This document shows positions 52,683 to 61,765 of a DNA stretch of 64,000 bases, in pieces. Origin of the DNA: AP-15 sp963797115 (lineage in GTDB: Bacteria; Pseudomonadota; Alphaproteobacteria; ATCC43930; CGMCC-115725); NCBI GenBank assembly GCA_963797115.1, contig CAWCOH010000001.1, forward strand, positions 3,286,001 through 3,350,000. The letters are read 5' to 3'. The notes beneath the pieces are model-generated. The model worked only from the letters and a program-made list of their open reading frames with translations. It made no database searches and had not been told where the DNA came from. Made by a program: the position numbers and the translations under genes. The first letter of the stretch is position 1. The number at the start of each line of letters is the position of its first letter.

Positions 52683-53229
52683 TCAGAACGTGCCTTGCGG
52701 GGTGTTCGGGAGGCTGTATCCGGTCGGTGCGGTACCGGTGCCGTTGATGTAGAGGCCGCTGCCGGTCGACCCGGCACCGATGCCGATCGTCGCGATCGGC
52801 GGGCCGCCGCCTCCGAAGGACAGTTTCGGGCACGAGAGGCCGCCGCCGAGCCCGCCGAAGCCGAGGTTGAAACCAGTGATCGTCAGTCCGCACTGCACCT
52901 TGCCGAGGAGCGAATTCCAGGTCTGTTGCACAAGGTTGCAGATCTTGCCCTCGACCGCCTGCAGCAGGTTGGCAGGGTTGAGCAGGTTGGTGACCAGGTT
53001 CAGTCCGACGCCGTTGAAGAAGTTGTCGAGGCAGGTGAGCGAGGTCACGCTCTGCGGTGCGTTGATGTTGCTGTCGTCCGCTTGGATGCGGGCGTTCAGT
53101 CCATTGACGCCAGCCTGGGTGATTGCTGCACAGCCGGTGCTGCCAGTGGTTGCTCTGGGCCCGACCGGTGTCGCAGAGCGTCGGGCTCGCCATCAGGGCC
53201 AACAGGCCGAGTGTCGCCAGCCGGCGCAT
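52683..53229 (-). pseudogene. Exported secretion-arm protein with a frameshift
   Basis: ATG 53229 (overlapping the upstream stop, ATGA) begins a signal peptide (MRRLATLGLLALMASPTLCD). The mature part continues in another frame from about 53147: TGSTGCAAITQAGVNGLNAR, SLTCLDNFFNG, KICNLVQQTWNSLLGKVQCG and a glycine-rich end. Skipping one C near 53148 joins them. The four mature cysteines suggest a disulfide-bonded periplasmic or surface protein, a likely client of the Dsb-like protein. Confidence 0.65.
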
Positions 53230-53696
53230 CACGCGTCTCCCTCGAGAGCGGTTTCGCACGCGGCGTGGAGCGCTGCGAGACGATCGGGGGCAAAGATGCG
53301 GCGGAGCAGAGTCCGCTGGGTGACGGCGGCGATCGCTGCACGCAGCGCGTGGCCGGTCGCGTCATCGCTGCCGACGAGCGCGGAGATCACGCTCGGGCAG
53401 TCCGGGAGGTCGATCTCGGCAAGCCAATGCAAGAGCCGCATTAGCCTTGCCGCACCGAGTTGCGCCATGACGGCGTGCAGGTCATCCCGGAACGGCGTCT
53501 CCCTCAGGGTGGTCGATAGAATCTCCAACTCGCGTCGAGCGAGCTGATCGAGGATGGATCCGAGCGTCTGCAGGCGCTCCGGGTTGTCGGCCTCGGTCTC
53601 GATCGCGCGAATTGCCGGCGGCCACTCGTTCGCTGTACCGGCCGGTCTCAGTGTGGTCAGCCACTCAGTGACCGCGTGCTGTTCGAGATTCGGCAT
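53229..53696 (-). CDS. Hypothetical secretion-arm protein (155 aa)
   Basis: From ATG 53696, preceded by GGGGAGGGAG: MPNLEQHAVTEWLTTLRPAG, then helical segments (LQTLGSILDQLARRELEILS, and LGAARLMRLLHWLAEIDLPD). Soluble, all-helical, no signal. No family was recognised. Its stop overlaps the next start (ATGA), so it is co-translated with an exported protein. Confidence 0.65.
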   Translation of the reverse strand: MPNLEQHAVTEWLTTLRPAGTANEWPPAIRAIETEADNPERLQTLGSILDQLARRELEILSTTLRETPFRDDLHAVMAQLGAARLMRLLHWLAEIDLPDCPSVISALVGSDDATGHALRAAIAAVTQRTLLRRIFAPDRLAALHAACETALEGDA

Positions 53697-53740
53697 GCAT
53701 GCTCCCTCCCCTGCTTCGGAAGCAGCCTGGTTGATCAATC

Positions 53741-53750
53741 TGCGAACGGC
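53741..53750 (-). promoter_or_regulatory. GCCGTTCGCA motif upstream of the 155-aa gene
   Basis: 44 nt before ATG 53696, followed by GATT; immediately before the stop end of the DotD-like gene. Confidence 0.5.
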
Positions 53751-53751
53751 G

Positions 53752-54129
53752 TCATTTCCGAATCTCGACGGCCATATGCGTCATGACGAGGCGCAGGCCG
53801 AGCGGTTTCACCGCGTCGAGCAGGACGCGGTTCCAGGCGTGGCCGCCTTTCCAATCCACGAGAGCATTGGGGTCGGCGCCAGGTCCGTAGGTCACTTTGA
53901 CGGCGGGCGGCACGATCTGACGGACCGCGAAGGACAGCGGGATCGCCTCGCCGAATCCGTACGCCAGCTTGAAGCGCGTAGAGGCGGAATCAGGTGAGTT
54001 GTCGGGATTGGTCTGGACAATCGGCGGCGGGCCCGGCGACGGCGGCATGCTCGTAATCACAAAGTCTGCGCGTGCGGTCGCTCCAAGTGCGGATGCGGCG
54101 AGGACTGTCAAAATCATGCTGCCGCGCAT
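53752..54129 (-). CDS. DotD/TcpQ-like periplasmic N0-domain protein
   Basis: From ATG 54129: signal peptide MRGSMILTVLAASALGATAR. The mature part has the small N0-like domain seen in DotD and secretin-associated proteins: AYGFGEAIPLSFAVRQIVPP, then WKGGHAWNRVLLDAVKPLGL and RLVMTHMAVEIRK. No lipobox cysteine is seen, unlike Legionella DotD. It should be part of the outer-membrane core. First gene of the minus-strand arm, divergent from an Xre regulator. Confidence 0.6.
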   Translation of the reverse strand: MRGSMILTVLAASALGATARADFVITSMPPSPGPPPIVQTNPDNSPDSASTRFKLAYGFGEAIPLSFAVRQIVPPAVKVTYGPGADPNALVDWKGGHAWNRVLLDAVKPLGLRLVMTHMAVEIRK

Positions 54130-54176
54130 CGGTTTGATCTCCAGCGTTCGACGCGGGATCGTTTGACTCAGTTTTT

Positions 54177-54186
54177 TGCGAACGGG
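54177..54186 (-). promoter_or_regulatory. CCCGTTCGCA, variant motif in the divergent promoter region
   Basis: 47 nt before ATG 54129, followed by AAAAAA; one mismatch to the consensus. Confidence 0.4.
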
Positions 54187-54233
54187 GTTGCGAAACCACA
54201 ACGCGTGTCGGATAAGCGATGCCATTGGGGGGC

Positions 54234-54243
54234 GACGTTCGCA
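54234..54243 (+). promoter_or_regulatory. GACGTTCGCA, variant motif upstream of the Xre regulator
   Basis: 55 nt before ATG 54299, oriented with that gene; one mismatch to GCCGTTCGCA. Together with 54177-54186 it places a copy on each side of the divergent promoter. Confidence 0.35.
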
Positions 54244-54298
54244 GCGCGACGGTGTGAGTCGCGAGCGTTCTTCGGGGGCGAAAGCAAAGGGCGGCTGA

Positions 54299-54727
54299 AT
54301 GGCGAGGCGTCAAAGGGCGCGGGAGACGGCCAAAAGTACAGAAGACGAACTTTTAAAGGCATTTGGCAGAAAAGTTCGAGAGGCGCGCGAGCGCGCCAGT
54401 CTTACTCGCGCCCAGCTGGGAGATGCGACGGGGCTGGCGCCGTCCTACCTTTTCGAAATCGAAAACGAGGGTGCTAACGTCACCCTCAAGACTCTGGCCA
54501 AGCTTGCCGAGTCGCTCAAACTCGGTCCCCGGGACCTGCTGCCGGAGAGTGAGCAGGACGCCCTCACCGGTTCTGCTGTCGCCGAGCTGATCGCTGCTCT
54601 CGACCGTGCCGCGGACGTCTTGTCGCAGCGTCAGTCTCAGGAGGCGGAGCTGATCTCGCGTTTGGATCGGCTCACCCACTTTCGAACGACCCTCGAGCGT
54701 CTTGCTGCGGAGACCAAGAAGGGTTAG
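54299..54727 (+). CDS. Xre-family helix-turn-helix regulator
   Basis: A 142-residue protein: a Cro/C1-type helix-turn-helix (KVREARERASLTRAQLGDAT, then GLAPSYLFEIENEGANVTLK) followed by a C-terminal helix likely for dimerisation. It lies between the two divergent secretion arms, so it is the natural candidate regulator of both. Confidence 0.85.
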   Translation: MARRQRARETAKSTEDELLKAFGRKVREARERASLTRAQLGDATGLAPSYLFEIENEGANVTLKTLAKLAESLKLGPRDLLPESEQDALTGSAVAELIAALDRAADVLSQRQSQEAELISRLDRLTHFRTTLERLAAETKKG

Positions 54728-54842
54728 TGCTGGGGCGGCAGCGCGGCGAGCTTGAACGAGCTTTTCGCTGGCACCGAATTTCTCTGGACATTTAGGTTGT
54801 CACCGATTTAGCTTACTCCCGGTTCTCGAACCGGAGTGGCTG

Positions 54843-56319
54843 GTGTCGGCGGGTCTTTCGGGATCATCGCAGCCGGAAAGGGTCCCGATTTCGGGCTCGG
54901 GGCTGCTGTTTGCCTGCACGGCTGCAGCCGCCGCTGCCGTCGGCTTTCCTTTTGATCCCGTGCTGGCCAGCATGGTCGCAGCCGGCCAGGGCATTCAGGC
55001 AATCTGCCTTTATCTCGGGCTGACACGCCCGGCGCTCGATAAACATCTCGTTCGTCTAGGCCTGCGAACACCGCACGAGCGGCCGCTGCGAAAGCCGGGT
55101 CCTCGGGGGTGGTCGGTGCTCGACACGATTCGCCTGATCGGCTGGCGGGTCGCAGGTATCCATCCCGAGACGATCGGACAGCGTTTGGGCCGGTCGGCGA
55201 ACGCGGTGCGCGCCAAGGCGCGGCGGCTCGGCCTCCCGCGACCCGACCGCAAGAGCTTGCAGCGGGTGGACCCTGCCAAATTAAAGGATCCCGGGCCGGG
55301 CATAGCATTTGTAGCGCCGGCCGAAGAAGCCGAGGCGCCGTCGCAATCACAGTCTGCCGAGTGCGGCGCTGTGGCCGGTGTGGTCGCGGCTCGACCGGAC
55401 CAACCCGCCGATGGGAGCAATTCTCTCCGCCCCGCAGCGTTACTAGCGTCACCGGTCGCGTCATCGACCCTCGGCGACAGTGCGAACGCGCAAGGTGAGC
55501 TGCCGCTGGTTCGCGTTGTTCCAGTCGAGTCGCTGCCGGCGAAACCGGACCGGCTGGTGTCCCGCCCGTCGGTCTTGGCGCAGTTGCCGCCTGGCGACTG
55601 CGAATACTGGAAGGAGATCGGCGAGCGTCCTGGGGAGGTGGGCCTGTTGCTCGAGGACCTCGGCTGGATCGCGAATTTGCGGTCGCTACGGCTCAACGGT
55701 GTCGCCGTGTTGGCCATGGGATTGCGGTCAATGGGCGGTCAGCACTGGCGGGGGATCGCGGCGGATGCAAGGCTGACCAGCGGCCGTACGCGGACGGAGC
55801 TGTCGCGCAGTTTGTTGCCACGCGATTTCGACCGCCGGAAGTTTGGCCCGTCATGGGACGCCGAGTGTGCGTTCGCGACCCTCGAGTTCTCCGGCTACGA
55901 ATTGGCGGAGGACGAGCAAGGGCGGTTTTTCTGGCGCCACCGGAGAGACCGGCGGAACGTGCATTGCAGCCGGAAGCAGCGCGAAGAAATCGGCGCGGAG
56001 GATCGGAGCGAGCGCCGCGAGTTCTCAGCAGATTACGCTGCTGACGCGGGAAGATCTCGCGGCGCTTCCGGAAAGGAGCGTCACCTCGTTCGCGGATGCA
56101 TGCGCGAAAATGGACCTCGTCGTAGGCACGGGGGGGTTGCGAAGGTCGCGGACCTCAGTCTCTGCTGCAGCCCGCTGGGCGCAGCGAGGGAACGGCGGCC
56201 GGGGACGCGGGCATAAATCTGTGGCGCCGGAGGTCGGTCTTGCGAGGCATTTGTTCGCTGCGCGCCCGCGGCTCCCGTCAGGTTTGGGCAATGGGATAGT
56301 TGCCGCGTACGCCCATTAA
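54843..56319 (+). CDS. Hypothetical DNA-binding protein, probably frameshifted near the 3' end
   Basis: From GTG 54843: after a hydrophobic Ala-rich stretch, residues 40-140 contain helix-turn-helix-like segments (GIQAICLYLGLTRPALDKHL and GIHPETIGQRLGRSANAVRA, then KARRLGLP). A low-complexity linker and a second domain follow (EIGERPGEVGLLLEDLGWIA, ANLRSLRLNGVAVLAMGLRS). After about 55930 that frame becomes unnatural and stops at 56216. A neighbouring frame is natural (LLTREDLAALPERSVTSFAD) and stops at 56319. A shift at 55930-56030 is likely. It precedes icmL. Confidence 0.5.
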
Positions 56320-56509
56320 GCTTGCGGCGTCTTCCTTGAAGATGAAGAGCCCGGAAAGGAAGAGCCGGCCATTCATCAAAGTCGGCGCGCGTCGAGGAGA
56401 AGCGGCGGCCGTGGCGCCCCGACCCTCCGACCAACTTTCGGCACGATTGATCCCGGCCCCGCTCGCAGACGGCCGAGCGATGCTGCGCCAAGGGCCGAGC
56501 AGGTTTAGC

Positions 56510-57139
56510 ATGAGGAATCACTACGCGGCGGTCAGCCGCCGGCTGTCCGACCCGGATTTCCAGGGCTCGCTGGTGACCAGGTGCCTGGCGCTCACCCTGG
56601 GCATGGGCGTGCTGCTCGCTGTCTCGCTGATCCACGACGCCTATGTCTGGATGAACCCGATCGAGCCGCGTTATTTCTTCGTCGATGGCAAGAACCCGCC
56701 GCGTCCCGCGATAGCGCTCGACAGCCCGATCGTGGACGACACCGAGCTTCTCGAATGGACCGTCAAGGCGGTTCTGGCTCCATACAATGTCGATTACTTC
56801 AACTATCCGGTCGAGCTGAACACGGCGAGCCGCCAGTTCACGGTGAAGGGCTGGAACACCTTCGCCAACAGCTACATCGCCCAAGGTAATTTCGATGAAC
56901 TGAAGCGCGCGCGCCTCCTATGCCATGCGCAATCGCAGCGCGCCGCGGTCATCCATCAGACCAGCTACGTCCAGGGTGCGCTTGCCTATCAGGTACAAGT
57001 TCCGATCACGCAGACCTGCGAGAACGTCAACCAGACGTCCACCAACAATCTGGTGATCACGGCCCTCGTCGTTCGCATAAACGGCGACGACCATCCCGAT
57101 GGGCTGGCGATTGATCAGCTCGTCGCGGCGCCGCGCTGA
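56510..57139 (+). CDS. icmL: IcmL/DotI (TraM) family type IVB core protein
   Basis: An inner-membrane protein: a short cytoplasmic start (MRNHYAAVSRRLSDPDFQGS), one membrane span (LALTLGMGVLLAVSLIHDAY), then the periplasmic NTF2-like domain with RYFFVDGKNPPRPAI, YFNYPVELNTASRQFTVKGW and VPITQTCENVNQTSTNNLVI. The start could be ATG 56480 or 56510; GAGCAGG precedes the latter. First of eight genes in the Legionella order icmLKEGCDJB. Confidence 0.87.
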   Translation: MRNHYAAVSRRLSDPDFQGSLVTRCLALTLGMGVLLAVSLIHDAYVWMNPIEPRYFFVDGKNPPRPAIALDSPIVDDTELLEWTVKAVLAPYNVDYFNYPVELNTASRQFTVKGWNTFANSYIAQGNFDELKRARLLCHAQSQRAAVIHQTSYVQGALAYQVQVPITQTCENVNQTSTNNLVITALVVRINGDDHPDGLAIDQLVAAPR

Positions 57140-57161
57140 GGAGGGCGGGAGGGAGGACAGG

Positions 57162-58286
57162 ATGGCTCGGGCTCTGCACGTGAACTCTATCCGCAAGCGC
57201 CGGCGCGATCATGGCGCCTCGGCGCGCGGACCGCTCCTCCTACGGGCGGCTCTCACGGCCTTCGTGCTCGCCGGGGGTGCTCGCGCCCAGACCGCCGACC
57301 AGACACCCGGGAACTTACCGGCCGGGGCGGCGCCGCCGTCACAGAATTTTGCGAACGGCAAGCCCTCAGCGGCACAAAAAGCAATGCAGGACGCGATCCC
57401 GCTGACGCCGGAGATGATCGAGGAACTCGGCCGCCGTTTCAACGCAACGCAGCGGGCCCGCGAGGAAGCGGTCACGCCGCTCGCGGCCCCGCTCAACCGG
57501 CAGATCAATGTCAGCTTCGCGCCGGGAGCGGCGACGAGCATCATCAACACCGTCAAGGGCTACCCGACGGCGGTCTCGTTCTTCGACAGCACCGGGCAGC
57601 CCTGGCCCATTCAATGGGACACCAACAGCAACCCGGCCGCGGTTGCGGGCGGCACAAACTGCAATGCCCCGAGCAGCACTGCGGGCGGGCCGTCGGTGGC
57701 GGCGATCGGCTTCTACGTCTGCACGCCGACGAAGGGCAGCAATGTCATCGAGATCACGCCGGTTTCGCTGAGCCCGCGCGGCGGCCTGGTGGTTTCTCTG
57801 GAGGCGGCGCAAAAGCCCATCACCTTTCTGCTGGTCTCCGGCGGCGGCCGCTACGACGCCAATCTGAGCATACACGTCGCCGATCGAGGTCCGCACGCCA
57901 AGGTCGAGATCATGACCCAGCCAAACGCCCCGGATACGGGTGCGCCGTTCCTGACGGGGATGCTCGAGGGCGTCCCGCCGGCCGATGCGGTCCCGCTATC
58001 GGTCGAAGGCGTCTCGCCGGATGATCTGCGCGCCTGGCGTCTCGGCAAGAACGTCTACCTGCGCACCCGTTACACGCTGCTCTCCCCGGAATGGACGGCT
58101 TCGGAGGCGGAGGGCGGGCTGACGGTCTACGCCGTTCCGAGCACTCCGGTCGTGCTGCTCTCCGTCAACGGCCGCACCGTGTCGGCCCTGCTCAAGGACC
58201 ATCGTGATGTCCGGTACGCTGCCGAACTTCAGCAGTCTGAAGGTCTGGGGGTCGGTCTCGGGCCGAATGTTCAATGGCTCCGGTAG
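57162..58286 (+). CDS. icmK: IcmK/DotH (TraN) family outer-membrane core protein
   Basis: From ATG 57162: a basic N-terminus, hydrophobic export signal (LLLRAALTAFVLAGGARAQT), then a linker and the conserved body PLTPEMIEELGRRFNATQRA and INVSFAPGAATSIINTVKGY, followed by GQPWPIQWDTNSNPAAV. DotH forms the outer-membrane ring with DotC, DotD and DotG. The C-terminal 27 codons overlap the next gene. Confidence 0.88.
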   Translation: MARALHVNSIRKRRRDHGASARGPLLLRAALTAFVLAGGARAQTADQTPGNLPAGAAPPSQNFANGKPSAAQKAMQDAIPLTPEMIEELGRRFNATQRAREEAVTPLAAPLNRQINVSFAPGAATSIINTVKGYPTAVSFFDSTGQPWPIQWDTNSNPAAVAGGTNCNAPSSTAGGPSVAAIGFYVCTPTKGSNVIEITPVSLSPRGGLVVSLEAAQKPITFLLVSGGGRYDANLSIHVADRGPHAKVEIMTQPNAPDTGAPFLTGMLEGVPPADAVPLSVEGVSPDDLRAWRLGKNVYLRTRYTLLSPEWTASEAEGGLTVYAVPSTPVVLLSVNGRTVSALLKDHRDVRYAAELQQSEGLGVGLGPNVQWLR

Positions 58287-59520
58287 TGCCGGTCCTCGCC
58301 GGTTGGTGATTCTGTCGGTCGCGTCGCTGGCTGTGCTGGCGCTGGTCGTCGTTGTTGCAATGACGGGGCGCAACGATCCTGCCAACTCGCACGACGCGCG
58401 CATGAAGCACGTCGATCCGCTGCCCGGGGGACTGAACAGCACGCCCGAACAGGACGCGCTCGCCCGCACAGCCGACAACGCGCGGGCGCAGTCCTCGCTC
58501 GAGAAAGGCGTATCCTTCACGCCGCCAATGGCTCCGAGCGTGCCCGTGCTGCCGGCGCCGCCCCAGGTCGAGAAGGCGGCGGCGCCGCAGGACACCGCCC
58601 GGCCTCAGCCGGTATTCGCCGGGCGTCCCGGACCGGCGCCGAGCCCCGTTCCCGTCCGCGTCGCCTTTCCCGCAGCCTTGACGCCGGACCCGCCGGCTAT
58701 GGCGCAACCAGAGGCGCAGTCGCCGCCCATCCGGCTCGCGGCTGCAGGCGATCCCAAGGCCGAGGAGGTGTATTCGAAGCAGATTGGCGATCTGTTCTCG
58801 CAATGGGGCGGGCGGACACCGCACACCGACATCGTGCTGCCGCCCACCGAGGAGGACGGCGCCGGAACCTCCGGCGATGGCGGCGAAGGCCGCACACCGG
58901 CCGGCGCGGCGTCACGCAAGGGGTCGCCGCCGGTGCCCGCCGCGTCCCATGCGGCTGACCCGGCCCAAATTCTGATCCCGGCTGGCCGCGGCGTCTACGC
59001 GCATCCGATCCTGGCAGTGAACTCCGATGCCAGCAGCCCGGTGGTGATGCAGGCCGATTCTGGGCCGATCGCGGGGGATCGGATGATCGGGACCTTCGCG
59101 AAACAAGCCGACCGGCTGGTGATCCGCATCAACACCGTCATCCATCAAGGTCAGAGCATCGGCACCGATGGTGTCGTGGTGGCGCCGGAGACGATGGAGG
59201 CAGGGGTCGCGTCCGATGTCGATCAGCATTATCTGGCGCGCTTCATCCTGCCGGCCGCTGCTGCGTTCGTGCAGGGGCTCGGACAGGCGATCGCCACGAC
59301 GTCGAACACGGCTGCAGTCCTCAGCCCGTTCGGCGGAGCGGCGTATTCGACGCACCTCAACCTCAACCAGCAGTTCGGGGTCGCGGCCGGAGCAGCGGCC
59401 GGGCAGGTCGGCGCGGTGCTGAACCAGGCGGCGCCGAAGGGTCCGACCGTCTCGCTCGACGCCAACGTGGCCGTCGGCGTGATGTTTCTCTCCAACGTCA
59501 CGATGCATCGCGGCTCGTAG
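58207..59520 (+). CDS. icmE: IcmE/DotG (TraO) family VirB10-like protein
   Basis: From ATG 58207 (a GTG 3 nt earlier is possible), overlapping icmK by 80 nt. One inner-membrane span (RRLVILSVASLAVLALVVVV), a long Pro/Ala-rich periplasmic linker, and the C-terminal VirB10-like domain: ILIPAGRGVYAHPILAVNSD, IAGDRMIGTFAKQADRLVIR, then HLNLNQQFGVAAGAAAGQVG. It bridges both membranes. It is short (438 residues) compared with Legionella DotG (about 1050), lacking its long repeat region, as in IncI TraO. Confidence 0.88.
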   Translation: MSGTLPNFSSLKVWGSVSGRMFNGSGSAGPRRLVILSVASLAVLALVVVVAMTGRNDPANSHDARMKHVDPLPGGLNSTPEQDALARTADNARAQSSLEKGVSFTPPMAPSVPVLPAPPQVEKAAAPQDTARPQPVFAGRPGPAPSPVPVRVAFPAALTPDPPAMAQPEAQSPPIRLAAAGDPKAEEVYSKQIGDLFSQWGGRTPHTDIVLPPTEEDGAGTSGDGGEGRTPAGAASRKGSPPVPAASHAADPAQILIPAGRGVYAHPILAVNSDASSPVVMQADSGPIAGDRMIGTFAKQADRLVIRINTVIHQGQSIGTDGVVVAPETMEAGVASDVDQHYLARFILPAAAAFVQGLGQAIATTSNTAAVLSPFGGAAYSTHLNLNQQFGVAAGAAAGQVGAVLNQAAPKGPTVSLDANVAVGVMFLSNVTMHRGS

Positions 59521-59528
59521 AGGCCTGC

Positions 59529-59538
59529 GCCGTTCGCA
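59529..59538 (+). promoter_or_regulatory. GCCGTTCGCA motif upstream of icmG
   Basis: 47 nt before ATG 59586 and 8 nt after the icmE stop; it precedes a terminator-like hairpin. Confidence 0.45.
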
Positions 59539-59544
59539 GGACGG

Positions 59545-59572
59545 CGGGCGATGCTTGGGCATCGCCCGTTTT
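59545..59572 (+). terminator. Stem-loop with T-run between icmE and icmG
   Basis: CGGGCGATGC pairs with GCATCGCCCG around loop TTGG, followed directly by TTTT. It looks like an intrinsic terminator inside the operon, which would reduce read-through into icmG unless controlled. Confidence 0.65.
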
Positions 59573-59585
59573 GCATGAGGCCGTC

Positions 59586-61103
59586 ATGGACGCGCACGTT
59601 ACCGCCCATCTGCCGGTTGAGGAGGAGAGCCTCGCGCCGAGCGCGCGCGTTCCCGGGGAGACGGGAGAGCCGTTCGCGGAGAGGGGCTTCCGGGAGGGGA
59701 ACCTTGAGCCGGGTGCGCGGCTCCCCGGCGAAGCCGAAGAGCCGCCTCTCGGGGAAGGTGTCGGGGAATGGTTGGGAGCCGTAACGCCCAACACGGGCGG
59801 GCGGCTGCCGGTGTCGGCGCCGCCGTGGTGGAAGCGCCGTCAGACCCTGCTTTTGGGTGGCGCAGTCGTTGCGCTCGGCGCTGCAGGCGCGAGCGCCTTT
59901 CTCGTTTCGCCCTACAACCGCGTCTACCCGGTTCCGCAGATGGCCTCGACGGTGCGGCATTGGGCCGCCGAAATGGGGATCCGGCGGACCGAACCGCTGG
60001 CGCCGGCCGCGTCGCTCGCGGGCGTGCCAACTGAGCCGGCCGAGCCGGTAACCCGCGAGAAATACCAGCCGAAGCGCAAGGACGAGCAGCTGCAGGAGGT
60101 CCTCGCGCTGCGCGGCGGAGCTCCAGAGGAGTGGCGAGGCGACCGGAAATCGGCCAAGGTACCGCCGGCAGCGGTAGCGCCGGCTCCGGGCCAAAACGCT
60201 GGTGCAAGCGATCGTGATGCACCGCCGCCAGGCTACGTCCCGAGCGAGCCGGGGACGAACCCGGCTTCGTTTCCGGCCGCGCCCCACGTCGAGCCGGCCG
60301 TTGAAGCCGCCGGCGCCGGTTCTCCCTCGCTGGTGGCGGCCCCTCCTGCGCTTCCCGCCGGCGAGCCCCCGCACGATGCTACCACGGCCGTTCTGGCCGC
60401 GTTGGGACCTGTGTCCCAACCGGCAGGTTACTCCCCGCCCTCCCCTGCCCCACCCGCGCAGGCGGCCGCTCCGCCTGCCCCAGCGTTGCCGGTCAAGCCT
60501 GGTGATCCGCTCGCCACGGCCGTCACGCTGCGTCCGGCGGCGCTAACGCCCACGGACCAGGTCCAGGTGCTTGAGCTGGTCACACAGATGGCGGCGATCG
60601 TGCGGGATCTCCGCGCGCAACAGACGCAGCTGCGCGCCGACTTAAGCAAGACTGCGGCCGACAATGCGGCGCGTCTTGGGGATTTCGAGCGCCGGTTGGC
60701 GCTTTCCGAAGCCCGTCATGCGCTCTCGGCGGCGCAGATTGCCGGCGAGCTGCTCGCTCCGTTGCCCACGGCTTCAGCCTCGGCGGCGGCAGGCGAGGTG
60801 CCCGCGGCCCGCGGATCAGGCACGGGGCAGGCAGGCTCGGCAACAGCGGTAACCGCACCCGTTGCGGTGACCCCGGTGGCGTCCGTCCTGCCGGGTTCCG
60901 ATAAGGGCTCGGCCAAGCGCTACCGGGTTCAGGCAGCCTCCCCCGGCCTTGCATTGCTCGCCGAGATCGACCGCGGCGGCGGCGACGGCGCGCAACTCGA
61001 GGTCCTGGTCGGCGACACGCTCCCCGGCTACGGCAAGATCACCTCAATCGGGCAGCGCGGAACGGCCTGGGTGGTCACGACGGAACACGGCAACATCCAA
61101 TAA
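59586..61103 (+). CDS. icmG: IcmG/DotF (TraP)-like inner-membrane protein
   Basis: About 505 residues: cytoplasmic acidic N-terminus, one span (TLLLGGAVVALGAAGASAFL), a long Pro/Ala-rich periplasmic region, a coiled coil (QMAAIVRDLRAQQTQLRADL) and a small C-terminal domain with LEVLVGDTLPGYGKITSIGQ and WVVTTEHGNI. The assignment rests on layout and on its place between icmE and icmC. It is larger than Legionella IcmG (269 residues), mainly through the low-complexity region. Confidence 0.72.
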   Translation: MDAHVTAHLPVEEESLAPSARVPGETGEPFAERGFREGNLEPGARLPGEAEEPPLGEGVGEWLGAVTPNTGGRLPVSAPPWWKRRQTLLLGGAVVALGAAGASAFLVSPYNRVYPVPQMASTVRHWAAEMGIRRTEPLAPAASLAGVPTEPAEPVTREKYQPKRKDEQLQEVLALRGGAPEEWRGDRKSAKVPPAAVAPAPGQNAGASDRDAPPPGYVPSEPGTNPASFPAAPHVEPAVEAAGAGSPSLVAAPPALPAGEPPHDATTAVLAALGPVSQPAGYSPPSPAPPAQAAAPPAPALPVKPGDPLATAVTLRPAALTPTDQVQVLELVTQMAAIVRDLRAQQTQLRADLSKTAADNAARLGDFERRLALSEARHALSAAQIAGELLAPLPTASASAAAGEVPAARGSGTGQAGSATAVTAPVAVTPVASVLPGSDKGSAKRYRVQAASPGLALLAEIDRGGGDGAQLEVLVGDTLPGYGKITSIGQRGTAWVVTTEHGNIQ

Positions 61104-61187
61104 CCGGCGGTTTCCGGCAGCCCAATCAGGAGCGGCCGGACCGCGCTTTCTGAGCGTGCTTAAAAACCCATTCCGGCAGTAGCGGTC

Positions 61188-61736
61188 ATGCAGGGTCTGG
61201 TCAACTTCACGACGGCGATTGGAGACGGGATCGCCGTCCTTCTGCCCGCGTTCTGCTACCTCACAGCTTGCGGTTGCTTCTTCTTTTTTGCCTGGACACT
61301 GTGGACGTGGTCGCAGCCGCATCGCCACCATCACCACCACTGGCATCGGCCATGGGTGCCCTGGCTGTCGCTGCTCCTGTCGGGTGTCTTCGCGAGCTTC
61401 CCGCAGTTCCTGACGATGGCCGATGTGAGTGCCGGCACGAGCCTCGCGGTCTCGCTGACGAGCTACACGCCGACGACACCGCCGAACGCGTCCAATGTGC
61501 TCGGCAATGCGCCGACGGCCACGGTTGTCAACGTCGTCACGCTGTTTCAGCATTTCTTCCAGGCCTTCGGCGCGGCCTGCGTGTTCTGGGCGATCATGAC
61601 CTGGCGCGCAATCGTCAACGGCCGGATCAACGGATCGCCGACCGCGTGCGGCGTGCAGTTCGTTTTCGGAGTGCTGTGTATCAACATCGTCACTGTCGCC
61701 AATGGCGTCGTGTCCTTCTTCCAAACGGGCGGCTAA
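61188..61736 (+). CDS. icmC: IcmC/DotE (TraQ)-like membrane protein with a His tract
   Basis: A 182-residue protein with about four hydrophobic segments: GIAVLLPAFCYLTACGCFFF, WLSLLLSGVFASFPQFLTMA, FQAFGAACVFWAIMTWRAIV and FVFGVLCINIVTVANGVVSF. Between spans 1 and 2 lies HRHHHHHWHRP. The order in the operon and topology fit IcmC/DotE. It is an inner-membrane protein of unclear biochemical role. Confidence 0.75.
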   Translation: MQGLVNFTTAIGDGIAVLLPAFCYLTACGCFFFFAWTLWTWSQPHRHHHHHWHRPWVPWLSLLLSGVFASFPQFLTMADVSAGTSLAVSLTSYTPTTPPNASNVLGNAPTATVVNVVTLFQHFFQAFGAACVFWAIMTWRAIVNGRINGSPTACGVQFVFGVLCINIVTVANGVVSFFQTGG

Positions 61737-61765
61737 CGCTTCCCCGCCTCGTCATTTTTTTGCGC

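Noticed and set aside
57347..57360. TTTTGCGAACGGCA inside icmK, another copy of the recurrent motif
   Set aside because: It lies in coding sequence (NFANGK) and in the opposite orientation relative to transcription, so it is probably chance.
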